Shown piece by piece: positions 26,333 through 39,400 of a stretch of DNA of 64,000 bases. The DNA is from Archilochus colubris (lineage: Eukaryota > Chordata > Aves > Apodiformes > Trochilidae). The translations under genes and the position numbers were made by a program. The notes under the pieces are model-generated. The model was not told where the DNA came from. It did no database searches and was given only the letters and a program-made list of their open reading frames with translations. How positions within the stretch are numbered: position 1 is the first letter of the stretch; each line of letters opens with the position of its first letter. Where the stretch lies: assembly GCA_023079485.1 (NCBI GenBank), contig CM041091.1:33316146-33380145 (forward strand), written 5' to 3'.

Positions 26333-27824
26333 CTGGTGACAGCACTGGAGAGAGAAGGGGGAAGCAGAGAGGATGGCAGTGATGGGGAAGGGAACACTGG
26401 AATAATCCTCCATCTCTTGGCACCTCCAAGGTGAAATGTCTTTCTGGAAGGAAGGAAAATACAAGCCTAAGTCTAAGTAAAAATGAGTTATTGAGGGTCA
26501 CAGGGGGGAGTTGTGGGTCTGAAGTTTGGAAGCTGAAGCTAGGTGATGTGTAGATTATCTTTTAGTGTCCTAAAATCTGTCCAGTTCCACAATGCTGAGG
26601 AGAAAGCTTCATTTATTTTTTTTTCCACTGGACATCCATGGCATAAAAAATTATTCTTTAACTGAAATTTGTGTTTTCTTATCTTGTAAAAACATTTGCA
26701 ATTAAGTACTGCAAAGTAATTTCACAAAAAAGTGGTGTTTGAATGATGGTCATGATATTGTTCCCTTGCTAAGAGTAAGCTTGGTTTTTATATTTTTTTT
26801 TCTTTTTTTTCTTTTCAATGTGAAATGAAATCTCACCAATGCAAGGGCTGGGTGTGGAGTATTCCCTGCTAGAGCTCATCTGAACAAACTGCATCCACCT
26901 AAACAAACTGACAGCAGATTTCTAGCACTCCAGTTCCTTTGATAAGCCCCAGTTGTGTTTCATGGATGCTGCAATAATGCTGAAAATTGTCATGCAGTCT
27001 TTTTCATTCTCCTAGAACAGGATTATTATGTTGGTTGGAGCAGTTAGATGTGTAGTGGCAACCCATTTATTAACAAATTCCTGTAGTGATGTATAAATTC
27101 CAGCAGTAATACATAATGGGTGTTCTTGTACAGATGCTCAAGAAATGGTTTAATCTAACAGCAGGCTTGATTTGAAAGTGTTGATGAAAAATGAGCCTAT
27201 TTAATTTTGAAAAAGTGCTTAACCTTTAAGACAGAGTGAAATTAAAGGCAGAGAGGGTGGTTTTGCATCTTAAGCAAGAAACAGCAAACACTTTGTAGTG
27301 ATGGTAGGATCTTTCAGTTTTAATAAATTATATATTTTTTTTTCAGTTTATCCTGATTTTTAAACTATTTTTACAGTGACCTTTTTTAAGAAAACCAGTA
27401 AAACTCACATGACCAGTGTTTCCTAAGAGCTCTAAACCAAAGAATGTAATTTAGTGGAAATGATACCGACTCGGAAAATAGCAAGTCATAAAAAAACACT
27501 GCAGTATTTATTGGCTAAAAAGTGGTTGTAAGCATTAGGTGGGAGAGATGCAGAGAGCAAATCAGTGTGTGAAAGTGCATGGAATTGTCAGGGAATTTGG
27601 CCAAGCAATAAAGGTCCTGTGCCACGTTGGAAGTGAGGATGCATTTGCTTTGTTATCACCTCAGAGCTGCGTTTTAAAAGAGCTACAGTAGAGTGAGAAA
27701 AGCTTTGTCAGTCACATTTAACTAAAAGCTCTAAAGAATTAGGTGGTTTTTCTCTGTCTAACCTGAGCCTGAGTGATTCTAGATGTAATACAATATGATA
27801 CATTTTACACACTTGCAAAAACAT

Positions 27825-27830
27825 TTTATT
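27825..27830 (-). terminator. INSYN2A: Candidate INSYN2A poly(A) signal AATAAA
   Basis: On the minus strand this reads AATAAA. About 12 bases further downstream in that strand comes the GT-rich run GTGTGTAAAATGT, the usual arrangement of signal and downstream element. It is the best-formed candidate I saw below the stop codon. AATAAA is common in AT-rich DNA, so this remains tentative. Confidence 0.35.
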
Positions 27831-27942
27831 ACAAATTACATCGGATGGTACCAGAGAACAGGAGATGTTCATTGAAGCAAGACTAGATGTATGGCAGCTT
27901 TCCCAGTTCTTAAAAAAATGTAAAAAATTAAAAATTTGCAAC

Positions 27943-27973
27943 TTTTTTTTTCTTTTTTTTCTTTTTTTTCTTA
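27943..27973. repeat. (T8C)n pyrimidine tract
   Basis: Three units of about eight T and one C occur in tandem. On the minus strand this is poly-purine (AAAAAAAAG) and lies just upstream, in INSYN2A sense, of the candidate poly(A) signal. Confidence 0.8.
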
Positions 27974-29113
27974 AGAAAATAGCCTGGACATGTACAGAAC
28001 ACACTGTGAGAACTTTGAGCTCTTCTAGGTTTCACCAGTGAGTTTCCCTCTCTTATTTTGCAGTGCTGAGTCAGTAACCACACAGAAAACCAGCTCAGGT
28101 TTTTGGGCCAGAGTCCCTGTGCCCAAGAGTTGTTTTGTTTAGAAGAGGTGTGTGTGAAAAGCTGCTGATTTGGTGACACTAATGGTTTGGAGTTGGTTGC
28201 CATTGAGTTGATGCTTGGTTTCATTCCTTTAAAAAACCCCAGGCATGGGCATGTTGGGATGGAAGAGTTCATTAATTCTTAACACTAATTGGAAAGAATG
28301 TTCTTTTCTAGTTATGCCCATATTTCATATTTCTTTCTGTTCAGAAAAAAAAATACTGTTTGGAAATAACTGGGTTTCTAAAACATGTAGGGCGGGCTGT
28401 CATGTAAACAGTTGTCTGTTTTCAATTAAAAACAGTATAAAATACATGGAACAGGGTTTTCTCCACATGAAACAATTGCACTTCCTTCCTGGTCCACAGG
28501 ATCACCTTTTCTAATCCTTCAGCTTTCACCAAAGTATTTCAGGATATTGTTTGCTTATGTACAAGAACTTGTAGCCCTCTAGGTTTACTGCAAAAGTGAC
28601 TTTTTTTTATTATTATTATTTAATTAAAGCATGCTGAACTTCATTTGGAGGTGAACATAGACATCTTCTGCATTTCGGTGCCCATTTTAGTTTCCTTTTC
28701 ATTCTCCTTGCTTTGAGGGGAAGAAAGGAGTTATTTTCCTCAAGTTTTCTTGCAGTAATGGATTTGGTGATGCTGAGCTAAGAGAAAAAAATAGTATAAA
28801 TGAAAATACTTCAGTTTTAGTATGTGCAAACTTTTCTGCTAATGATGACACTTCTTCCACCTAAAGGCTGAGGAATAATATGTATCTTACTGCTGCTCTA
28901 AGGTATGCAGTTTCAAAGCCAATTCTTAGTAAACCAGTTTGTTACATGAAAACGTATAATTTAAATCCTTAAAGACAACAAGATTCCCATTCTCTGGCCC
29001 CTTCTAGCATGAGAAATTTTCCACAAGTGATCATTCTAGATGCAAGTTTAATTGGCAGCAGCAAATACTTGAAGAAGTTGCACTTTATAATTCAGAGCAA
29101 AATCTTAGTAATT

Positions 29114-29180
29114 TAAAAAAAACCCCACAATATAGAAAAAAAAAAACCAAACCCAAACCAAACCAAACTAACAAAACCCA
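29114..29180. repeat. A/C-rich (AAACC)n-like tract
   Basis: Repeated CCAAACCCAAACCAAACC units follow two A runs. The tract lies within the putative INSYN2A 3' UTR. Confidence 0.75.
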
Positions 29181-30358
29181 AAGCCCCCAGAAAACAAGGA
29201 AAAAATTGATTTATATCTCTTTTCTAGGTGTGTTACTGCATCTACAAGATTGAGATATAAATTGGAATATGTTGGGAAACCTATCTGACAAGCTCAGTAA
29301 ATAAAAAAGTATTTGGAATTACTGCTCCTTCCCAACAGGTTTCGAAGCTCAGTGCAAACTGTAAATTTTCTGGTGCCTTCTGCAAGAGTGTGGAGGTTTT
29401 CCAACCTATATAAAAAAAGTTATTAAGTGATGGAAATGCCAACAATCTGTAGAGCTTTTGTTCTGTTTGTGGGGTGGTTTGATGGTTTGGTTGAGGGTTT
29501 TTTTTTTTGTTTTTCCCCTGTGCCAGAATGGGTCAGGTAGAGTTTTTGGGGTACCAAAAGAGAAATCTAGGACAGCTGATTGTCCTGTAGCCTTGACCCT
29601 GTCAGCTTGGTGTGGTTAAAGGCTTCTCCTGACTTTGGGAGGTTTGGAGCTGCTCAGCCCTTGGAGAGGAGCAGCAAACTGGTGCTGAGAACACAGTTAA
29701 ATCAGAAATGATGCTTGGTTTCCTTGCTGCAATGTGATAGCTGGGTTGATGTCTACATCACATGAAGGCAAATATACACAGAGTCACATCAGAGAGATTA
29801 TTCTTGGTCTTGGACCACATGAAAAATTGTGCTTTGTCCAGGATATATGTGCTGAAAACTGCACTCCCCAATCAACATGGATTTGTAAAACTCAAGACCA
29901 TTGCAAACATAAGGCTTGCTAGCTATATATTTTGTTTTTCCCCCCTTCTTTAAAGACAAAAAACCCCCCCAAAAGGCTTTTTAAACCAGCAGTGGTATTG
30001 AGATACCAGCCTACAATTTACCAAGTTAGAATGTGACACTTTCAGACCTAAGGAAAAGGGGAGGGGGAAGAGAAGTTTTACTTTCCATGTTGGTACAAAT
30101 TTCAATTCAGGTTTTACATCCCACATTGGTGAACTGCAAAGAAAAGTTTGGCAAAAGGTATTTCTGCTTCTGGATGTTAGTTTTGCAGGTGCAAAGGCCT
30201 TTTTGGTACATACAGTGAGAACTGAATGCTGCCAGGATGCTCCAAACTACCAGGGCCAGTAACACTGCTCAGTCTACCAAGATCCCATCAGAGATGAGTG
30301 ATAGAACTCCAGATATTTGTTAAAGAAGGCCTTGAAGTCCACGTGTCATGGACGTGGG

Positions 30359-30542
30359 TTAAAGGAACCAGAGTTTCCATCTTCCATGCTTTTTTGATTC
30401 AGTTTTGGATTTTTGCTTGGGAGTGGAGGAGTAGCTCTCCTGAGAATAAGGCAAAGGTGCAACCTGAGTTTCCTCAATAGGATGAAGTTTTCTCAAAACT
30501 GGCTGTAGCTTATCTTCTTGTTGTTTAAAATCCAGTTCCACG
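30359..30542 (-). CDS. INSYN2A: INSYN2A last coding exon with stop codon
   Basis: The acceptor ttttttag at 30544-30543 is followed by C, which completes the split serine codon. Sixty residues follow, beginning VELDFKQQEDKLQPVLRKLH and ending KSKTESKKHGRWKLWFL, with a TAA stop at 30361-30359. This basic, tryptophan-containing C-terminus is typical of the INSYN2 family. With the other two exons it gives a 474-residue protein, close to the mammalian length of roughly 480. Any open reading that starts with GTG at 30541 is only the exon body, not a separate gene. Confidence 0.95.
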
Positions 30543-33500
30543 CTAAAAAAGGGGAAAAAGAAGCCATTAGTTTCTCATTATGGTGGTGGAAAGATTTCAG
30601 CCAAGCCAACATCTGACAGCAGTCTACAGATGCTTCATTGATGGAATTCAAATACCAAATAAATGTTTCATTTGGTTTCTCCACGTTTTTTTTGTACAAA
30701 AAGTGAAAAGGATGAGGGGAAAGAGAGGTCAAAATAAGCATCTACTGTAAAAGAGAAATGTGAATGGGGATTGTGGACATTTCTTTCTCCTGAGGTATTT
30801 CTGCCATTGCCTGTTGGGCATAAACCACTTAAAGAAGTGGGGTTGAGTTTGTCAGACCTCCTTCTCCCAGTGTGGCTCAAGTAAAAAGGGATTTTTCTTT
30901 CAGCTTTTATTGCTATTACTTCTCTCTAGCTCATGGGAGGTGACAGCCCTACCTGGAAAGTGAGCAGGCATTAGGGTACAAAGCACCTGATGGCATTTCA
31001 GGAGAAATTCTCTGGAATTACAGAAGATATAGGAAATTTTGATGGACTTCAGTGGCCCAGCCTTTGCAGACTCATCACAATATCCCATCTAATACCATCT
31101 GCTGAGTTAGGTGGATTTTATTTTCTTCCTAGGCTGGAGGAAAGGAAATCAAAGCTGCTAAGAGAAGTCTGGGATATTTTTGTGCTTTGTTTTTTTGAAG
31201 GGCTGTCTGCCTACAAGGACTTGTAGTGAAGCCTTAGAAAGGGATGTTGGAAAGAGGGTGAGCTCTTTATTTTGCACCTGGCTGTGCCTGGCTTGATTTA
31301 AATCCATTCTGAGCAGAAGTGTCAACATCTCAGTGATTTGGATAAACTTTCTTATAGTGGAGGAAACACATCAGGTAGGACTTCAAATATTAATCATATT
31401 TCCATCTCCATGTTAAGCAGTATAAAGAGACTCTAAATCAAGATAGTTCCTGAGATTTCAGCTAAATGCTAGACCTGTGTGTCTGAATACTGAGCTTGCA
31501 GAAGGCTGTGTTGGGTATCCTGCTACTGCAGAAGCACACTACAAGCTTACTGATTAATCCCTGTCCCTGTTAATGAGAGAACAATGCTGGCTTCAACCTG
31601 GGAAAAGGGTCTTGTTTGTAGTTTAGCAAGGAAACAGCAGTTAGTTGGATAACTGGGGCATTAATTTTGTGCTGAGATCAGAGTATTGGTCGGTAGTGAA
31701 TGCCCAACCACATAAATGCTGTCAGAAATACAGTGGGAGAATCTCAGGTGGACATGTATCTAAATTCATTTAAAGTGGCGTGCAGATCGTGCTGTAATTT
31801 TGTTTCTCTCTATAAATTTTTGGAGGAAAAAAAAAGGGCATTTCAGCTGTGGCATGGTCAGAGTTGATTTGTCCTCCTTTCCAGCTGCTGTTCTTGCAGG
31901 GGAGCTGTCTGAACAGCTACTGCAAATGGATGTAAAAGATGAGTTTTGTTTTTTTTTAAAATGTCTTGCTGAACAGAATAACTCTTTTTTCATCATAATC
32001 TTCTTTTAAAGATAGGCCTCAAGAGAAAACCCATCATAGTTCCAGTCCATGTGACAAAACCCATGTTGTTAACATTCCCTACTGCATAAACCCATGTGCA
32101 GCACTGTTCAGGCTGTCTTTCAGCTGTTTACACCAATTGCTTCTGAAGAATATAAAGAATGTGAATGAAATGCTCATATTTCAGCATTAAGAGCTGTAAA
32201 TTTTACAGATTGTTATTTATCAGCTTAACTTTGGGTTGTTTTTTTTTTAATGTAGCATTTCAGGCAAACTTAGATTTGCTCATACCTGTGTGTGCTGCAG
32301 TAATAAAAAACCTTATTCTGTAATTTTCCACATTTCTTTGTAAATAACTGTAGCTGACCTTATTTTTGGTCTCGTATCAAACATAGGAAATGCTGTTAGA
32401 TACAGGGAGAGCTACATCTTTGTGTGACTTCATTCTAGAGCTGCAGCTATTCTCTACAGACTGATCCTTTGCCTTTCCAGTTCTTGCATTCCTAAACTTG
32501 ATTTTGTCACCTGTCAGGGCTCTGACAATTTTGTTTTGCTTAGTGCTATTTCTGTACCCCAAATATCTATAGGTTTCCTCTCAAAATGACCTTTTCTTGA
32601 AGTATTCTCTATTCCACATGGCTCTTCTCCCTTTCAAATATGGTCTGGTTTTGTCTCTTGTTTAAGCCTCCCTATGGTAACTCCATAGACTTAATTAGTG
32701 AGGACTTTTGTGTTCTTGTAGCATTGTGCTTGATGGATAGTATTATTATTATTGGCTTCAGAATTGTTTTTCTGTAGATGAAATATTTTTAATAAACTGG
32801 AAATGGAGTAAGCCCTACAAAACCAAGAGATGAATCTGAATACTGTGAAATGCCAGGATCACAAATGTGTGGTTAGGGCACAAAGGGTTCACTGACCTCT
32901 ACAATCTTCCCAAAATGGGAACATAATGTTGGGGTTTCTCCCTATTCAGCACCTGTCTCCAGTTTTCCCTGTGCATGAAACCCCAGTGCAAATAGATGGG
33001 CAGTAACATTTTGTCTGGGATCCATCTGCTGGCTTTCTGTGTTTTCTCCCCAAATCAACTACATACCTTCAGGATTCACCCAGGAAACCTCAGAGTTCAG
33101 GGCAGCTGCCTGTGTCTGTGTTTGCATAGATGTCATTGCTCTGAAAATCTGGCCAGATCAACTCAGAGACCTCTGAGGATTCTGTTTTGATGTGCTCATT
33201 AAACACAGGCGAGTACTTCGTAATTAAAATCTCTGAAATTCCTTCTCAGGGTTTAGTCCAGGACTGATCAAAAGTCTCTTTGCAATTGCAGCTCCAAGCA
33301 CCATTACTCTGTGCTTGGCTGAGCCCCAGAGCAGAGGACCCTAAACCTGCTTTTTCTGTCATCTGCTTTTCTGCTGGGGACTGATACCAGTGCAGAGGGA
33401 AACCAAAATGAGAATTTATTTTTTTTTTTAACAAAATCCTTTGTTGGTTTTTCTTTCATGCTTGCCCATTTCCCAGCTCCTGGTGTTAGTTATTGCCCAG

Positions 33501-36406
33501 CCTGCCTGTGAGGTGAATCCTGAGCTCATTTTGTCCCTGGGAAGTCCCAGTGATTTGCTGGGGTTGTGGGCAAGTGTTGCAAAAAGGTTGAAGGTAACAG
33601 CAGGGCAGCTGAATGCTGCTTTTTTTCCAAACCTGTTTCATACCCTACTGTCATTTTGGAATCAAAATCAGCAGGAACCTCTGTGGGGTTTCTCTGTTTG
33701 TTTTGCTTTGGGCTTTTTGTCCTCTTTGCTTTTTTTGTATTTGTGAGCTGGAGTTGTTGTGTTCTGGAAACAATGATGATTTGGATGCTGTAATGAGTAC
33801 TCCAGGACAAGCTTGGAACAAAACTATTTTCTGTGCAGAATTTGAGTCATATTCAGGAAAGAAAAACCTATTGAATAGCTGCTCATCAGTAAAAGATTGT
33901 GTGCTTGGTGCCTGAAGCCCAAAGGGAGAGCAGTAAAGAAGTGCCTGGCTTTTTAATTGAGCCCTTGTGGTGCAGTGACATGGATCACCATGGAGCTGGC
34001 TTCACCTCCAGCACCTCCCAGAAGCCCTGAGAACATCTCTGAGGTGTTTTTGGGGGTTCTGTCACACAATGTGCCTCTGTGTCCATGTGCTTTCAAGAAA
34101 TCCAACGCCTTCAAATGATGCAAGAAGGAATTTTTTACTGTCATAGTGGTGAAACAGTGGCCCAGGTTGCCCAGAGAGGTGGCAGATGCCCCATTCCTGG
34201 GAATGTGCAGGTTGGATGGAGCTCTGAATAAACTGATTTAGTTGAGGATGTTCCTGCTGGGGAGGTGGCCTTGAAAGGTCCCTTCCTACCTCAACTGTTC
34301 TGTGATTTTATTCTCTGATTCTAGCATAGATGATGTGATAAAGGAGAGTGGTGGGCAGTGGACACACAATGCTCAAGGCATGGGCACAGGGTGGCTGATT
34401 CCTTCAGGATAATCCCATTTTCTAAATCCTATCACTGTGGATTTTCTGGTTTTGGCTTCATGGGTTTTTCAAATTATTTTGAGGATCTGTGTTAACGAGT
34501 TTATTTTTTGCATGCTGGCAGAAGAGGGAACTTATTCTAATTTTGTTGCTCTGCAAGGGATTGAAAACAGAGTTTGAGGAGTCATAACCATTTGGTTTAA
34601 AGCATATGGGATGTGGGAGGGTATCTAGCAAAAAGCTTGGAAATACGGGTGGGTTTTCTTTTCTAACAGTTCCATGTTATTAACATGAATCATTTAAAGA
34701 CTTAGAGCTGGGAATTATTGGGTATGTTGGTTACTTGTGAGATCACTGAATGGGAATTATTTGGATTTGGGGGGAGCTTGGTCCATTTGCTTCTTGGAAC
34801 CTCCAGCCCAGGCTTTGGGCAGCCTCTCTGCTTTCTGCCTCAGGGAAAAACCTTTCTCCTTCTGCTCAGCCCGAGCCTTTCTCATTCCCATGACCCCTCT
34901 TCTATTTACTTTTATCACCAAATTTATGACATTAAGGCCCAAATCCTGCAAGCATTTGTAGAGCTGCTCAACTTTTGCATTTAAGCAGGAGAGGTGAAGC
35001 AGGAATTACAGAACATCCCAGTGTCTCCTTCTGGGTCCCATTAATGAGGTGACATGGCATTAGTGGAAGAACAGGATCCTGATGAGCACTGATCCCTTCA
35101 AAATCACCTCAATACAATTTTAAGGAATCTCTGTTACAATTTCCTCTTTCAACCTGAGAAATCACAGCTGCCTCTGATCCAAAGCACTGCCAGCCCCAGC
35201 AAACCAGTGAGATCTGGGTTTTCTACCAAGTGTCTGACACTCCAGAGATAAGAGGAGAAGCAATGCAAGTTAATTAATTTGGGCATGAAATAAGATGATG
35301 AAAATTGCTCTTCTCATCATTTAGCTACCTGATTTTGCTACACTGATGGTATCTTAGGAAACTGTCTACTTGTCTTATTTTTACTTTATGTTGTCATGCT
35401 TATTAATTTTAATAATTATTATATGAAGCCTTTAACAAGTGAACTGCTTCATGTGGGCTCTGCTACCTAGTTGACTTGGATCACCACGATCTCAACCTGT
35501 TTCCTTTGCCCCTGTTGTATTCAGTTACATTTCATAGAGTCCAGCACTGTGTTTTCTGTTGAAGAGTTAGAGTACACCTTCAAACAACTTCAATATCAAA
35601 GGCAAAATTGAAACCCAGCATAATTCAGCATTTCAAAGGAGTAAAAAGTAGCCAAATAACCGGTTGGTAAAGCTTTGAATAATTTTTTCCCCCCCAAGAT
35701 CTGTAAAAGTGTAATCTTGATTTCTTTGTTCCCCCTATGTAGAAATTGGCTAGTGATTTATCTAGTGAAAAGTTTCCTTCCAAAAGCAAAAGTCACCTTT
35801 TAAAAGCTATTGAGTACTTGTAACCTTTTTGACTGAAGAAAATCCTAGCGTGACTTCTTCAAGATGCTCCTTCATAGAAATAATTCAGGATAAAAGCCTT
35901 AGAATAATGCAGAAAAAAATGAAGCAGAAGCTTCATTTTGTCACGAAGATTTCTGTTCAAGGATTAAAATTCCCATGGGATGGTAATTTAAGCAGGAGCA
36001 GAAAGGGCAGTTCCACTAAAAGATAATCACAGACTAAAACAGGCCATGAAGATTTAGTCCACGTGGGGTTTGGGTGTTGAGAGAATTGGTGTGTTTTCTG
36101 CATATCAATTGCAGTCCTTCTGAACACCAAGATTTTCTTAAATTTCAAGTATTTATTTATTATTTAAAGTATTTAAGTGGACTTTGTCCTGACAGTGTGC
36201 TTCCAAAACATACTTTACATCTTTAGAAATTTGGATTTTGACTCAGAAACCAGGTGTCTTTTGCATTTGATTCCTTTAGTGAGGTTGAAATTTGTTTTAA
36301 TTTTGTTTTGCATTATTAAAAAAAAAAAATCAAGGCTTTAAGCAACTGATCTGACATGAGTAAATCATTACTTTGACTGAGGAAGGAAAGGTGGGAATGC
36401 ACCTAC
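30543..36406 (-). other. INSYN2A: INSYN2A intron (~5.9 kb)
   Basis: This is the intron between the second and third coding exons, from donor gtaggt at 36406 to acceptor ttttttag at 30543. It contains a CR1 tail at 34121-34323. The stretch 33441-33915 has several overlapping frames on both strands with no recognisable domain, which I take as chance. Confidence 0.85.
34121..34323 (+). mobile_element. CR1 LINE 3'-end fragment
   Basis: This matches the last ~200 bases of a CR1 element: AAGGAATTTTTTACTG, then GTGGTGAAACAGTGGCCCAG, GTTGCCCAGAGAGGTGGCAG, AGGTTGGATGGAGCTCTGAA, AAAGGTCCCTTCCTACCTC, and a degenerate terminal repeat (TTCTGTGATTTTATTCTCTG). It is more diverged than the 54.3 kb copy and probably older, and belongs to a different subfamily. 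It lies in an INSYN2A intron and in the long DOCK1 intron. Confidence 0.85.
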
Positions 36407-36478
36407 CTATAGATAATACATGCACTGTTCCTGCACGTGTCACAATTTGCTGTGTCTTGACCAGTCCGATAGGAAAGC
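36407..36478 (-). CDS. INSYN2A: INSYN2A middle coding exon
   Basis: This 72-base exon is too short to stand out as an open frame. Reading the minus strand, the acceptor ttgtctttgtag precedes one base that completes the glycine codon from the first exon. It then encodes LSYRTGQDTANCDTCRNSAC, then IIY, then two bases of a serine codon. The donor is TATAG|gtaggt at 36406. The peptide matches the vertebrate INSYN2A segment between the coiled coil and the C-terminal block. The three cysteines in NCDTCRNSAC look like a conserved small motif; whether they bind metal is unknown. Confidence 0.93.
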
Positions 36479-39400
36479 CTACAAAGACAAGAGCACAAGG
36501 TCAGTAACATGTCATTTTATGATGATATTAATAGAAATCAGTACTTCAGGGAATTGTTTTAAAACTTTATTTTATTTCTTTACAAAAACCTAGCTGTTAG
36601 GAAACCTAAAAATAGCTCATTCAGCTTCACTGGACAACGAGAAGGTGGAGTTAATTTGGAAAATGAGTCTTTAATGACTGCAAGGAGAAAATAAAATATT
36701 GATTTTGTTATGCTTTGCAAATTAAAAGGGAAAACATCAAGGAGACCAAGTCATGGGAACCTGTTCTTACATGAAGCTGCTGTTGAATTTTGAAGGTGTG
36801 AGAAATAGATCTGGTCAGGATTATCTGAGGGAATTCTTCTGTCCTGAGGCCTGGGACTTGCCTTACCCAAACAGCTGGAGTCATTTTCCTCAAAGAGTTG
36901 GAATAATTTTCCTCAAACAGTTCAGTGTTGCAGCTCTGCACCTGCCCTGCCCTAAGCTGCTCTTGCTGTGGGGACAGAAAACCTTTCTATTTCCCTGAAA
37001 AAAGAGCAATAATGGAGAATCCAACATTTGGAGAAAAGGTGACTTGATATTTATGTCTAGAGTATCAAACCTATATAAAACAAATATTAATGGCAAATGA
37101 GACACAACCTGTTAATTGTGCCTGTCCCTCAGGTGGTAACTCAGCATTTCCTAAATGCTGCAGGCTGTTTATTTATGATATAACATACAGCTTGCTTTGA
37201 GAATGACCATTTTATTCTGTGTCACTTTACTTTTTTAAAGGTTTGAATACTAGTTTTAAACCTTATTACATTACCACATATATATATAACTTCTGAAAAA
37301 GAAAAAATTGATCAGTCTGGAGTTTATCAGACCAAACTTGTCTTCATAGGTGACATTGCTGCTTCCATTCTGACTTTAAATCAATCAATCCCTGGAGTTG
37401 AGGATGGGGCAAAAGCTCTGGGATCCTTGGCAGAAGGGTAGCACAGCCAGTAGTGTGCATTCAGAGCCTGAATCTACTTCTTTTTAATAAAAGAATTTTT
37501 TTCCAGGTAGAGTTCTTGCTGTTCTGGGTGGTTGTTACTAGAAGAAGGTTTTGGAACACTCTGGATTTGAAACTTGGTATTAAGCAGTAGCCTCAGATAC
37601 ACTTTTTGGTCAGAGGAACAAAGTCCTGTTACCTGGGTTGCTGAATTTTAGCACAACAGCAAAACCCAGATGCTCAAATGAATTTTTACAAAGCAGGATT
37701 TCTATATTATATACTCTTCCTTATGAAGAAAAAACATCAATGTTGGCTTATAATTGGTTACACTTACTTTTTATGCTAAGAGCAAAGTAGTATCTGGTTT
37801 TCAATTTGCTTCAAAAAATCTTCCAAAAGCTGACATTAAAATTTCACCAGACTGTTAAACTCAGACTTGCAACATGATATTTTTTTTTCCAAGCTATTGA
37901 TCAAACACTACATCTTTACAAAGAGATTTTAAAGTGTACAGATCAGTCCATGGAAGCCTTTATTTACTAAGGAATAAAGAGTAGTTAATCACCTTGTGAG
38001 GACCACAGCCCATTTCTCTGAGTGCTTTTTTTAATAGATAAAGGCATAAACACAGCACATACAGTGCCAGGTTGTTTGTGTTGGTGGCTTTTTTTTTTCT
38101 CATTAGTTTCCAGTTGGAACATTTTAATTCATCTTTGTACACTGGCAAACTCCCAGTCAAACCCCAGTTAAATCTCTGGCTTCTTGACCCCCAACCTCCT
38201 CCTCTCTGCTGGTTCTGTACCATGCCCCTGGGTTTCTGCCTCAGGTTTGGCCTGATTTATTTGTATTTCTCCCCCTAGTTGGGGTGTTTGAGAACCAGGG
38301 CTTTCAGAAAAATCAGGACTATGTCTGTGGTCACTCTCTTAGTTACTGTGATGATTTACTAACCAGTTCCCACCAGCATCATGCTCATCTTAACAAAACA
38401 GCAACGTTAGAGTTGTGATAAACTCACTGAATGCTGGTAGCCTGGGTACTTATTTACCAAAACCCATAGAATATTTGGTATTAAAGTAGATGTTCCAGTT
38501 CCATCATGAGCTATAGAGCTGCTGTTATAACTGGCAGTGGTTTTGACATCTTATTAAAAACAACATATCATTCTACTTTAGGTTAGTAAACTCTCTATCC
38601 CAAAATGCAGTTGTCAGTATTTTATTTAAAGTAGTTTCCTAAGTATATGATGATCCTTAAATGCCCAATAATTCAAGATTATCAGATACTTAAAAAATAT
38701 ATTTCTTAGTTGATGATATAATGCAGACCCATTAAGGTGATGAAAACGGTGCTTTGGTGTAAGTATTTAAAACTATTATGATATTCTGACAATCTGAAAT
38801 ACTGATTTCTCAGGTTCTACATTCAGCACTTCAGGCATCATTGCTACTTTCCAGCTGTACTGTTAATGGTGATATATTTTTTCTTCTAATCTGAGCTAAT
38901 TTTATTTAGAACTTTTTAAAAAGCATCATTTTGTGTATTGAATGTATTCAGCTTTCTGGAGATGATCTTCCTTTCAAACTCCAGTTTTAGTAAAGTTGTC
39001 TTCTCTGAACCATCCTGTTCATTAGATTTCTTTTTAAGCCCCCAAAAGACAACATGGTGTTACAGAGCTTGGTTTCCATCAGGCAGTTTGATAGCTCCTT
39101 AGCCAGGACTGTGTTGTGTGAGTGTTACTACACTATAAATTCAATTATTTCTATATAAATTAAACCCTTAATGAAAGAATTGTTGATACCCCAGGGCTTT
39201 GGACTTTCATTTTCTTGTTTTCTCATAATTATCTACATAAACACTTGCATGGAATTTAATCTGCTCCGTGCCAGCAAAGCTTTCAGCATTGGCTTAGCAT
39301 CTCCATGTGAATGTTGGGCAGGGAGGTTGATTTGCTGGGTGCAAAGCAGAGCTCCCTGTCAGTGCTAACTGCTGGGAACAGATTGCCAGCACAGCCTGGG

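Larger units (their letters stand above)
27810..30358 (-). other. INSYN2A: Putative INSYN2A 3' untranslated region
   Basis: The region downstream of the INSYN2A stop codon has no coding signal on the minus strand. It runs to a candidate poly(A) signal near 27830, which would make a 3' UTR of about 2.5 kb. It includes an A-rich run (minus-strand sense) at 27943-27973 and an A/C-rich plus-strand patch at 29114-29180. The extent is an inference: no transcript evidence is available here, and closer poly(A) sites are possible, such as one at 28606-28611. Confidence 0.35.

Noticed and set aside
27901..28272. Minus-strand frame ending in a run of lysines
   Set aside because: The lysines come from a (T8C) tract read on the minus strand, and the frame lies in the likely INSYN2A 3' UTR.
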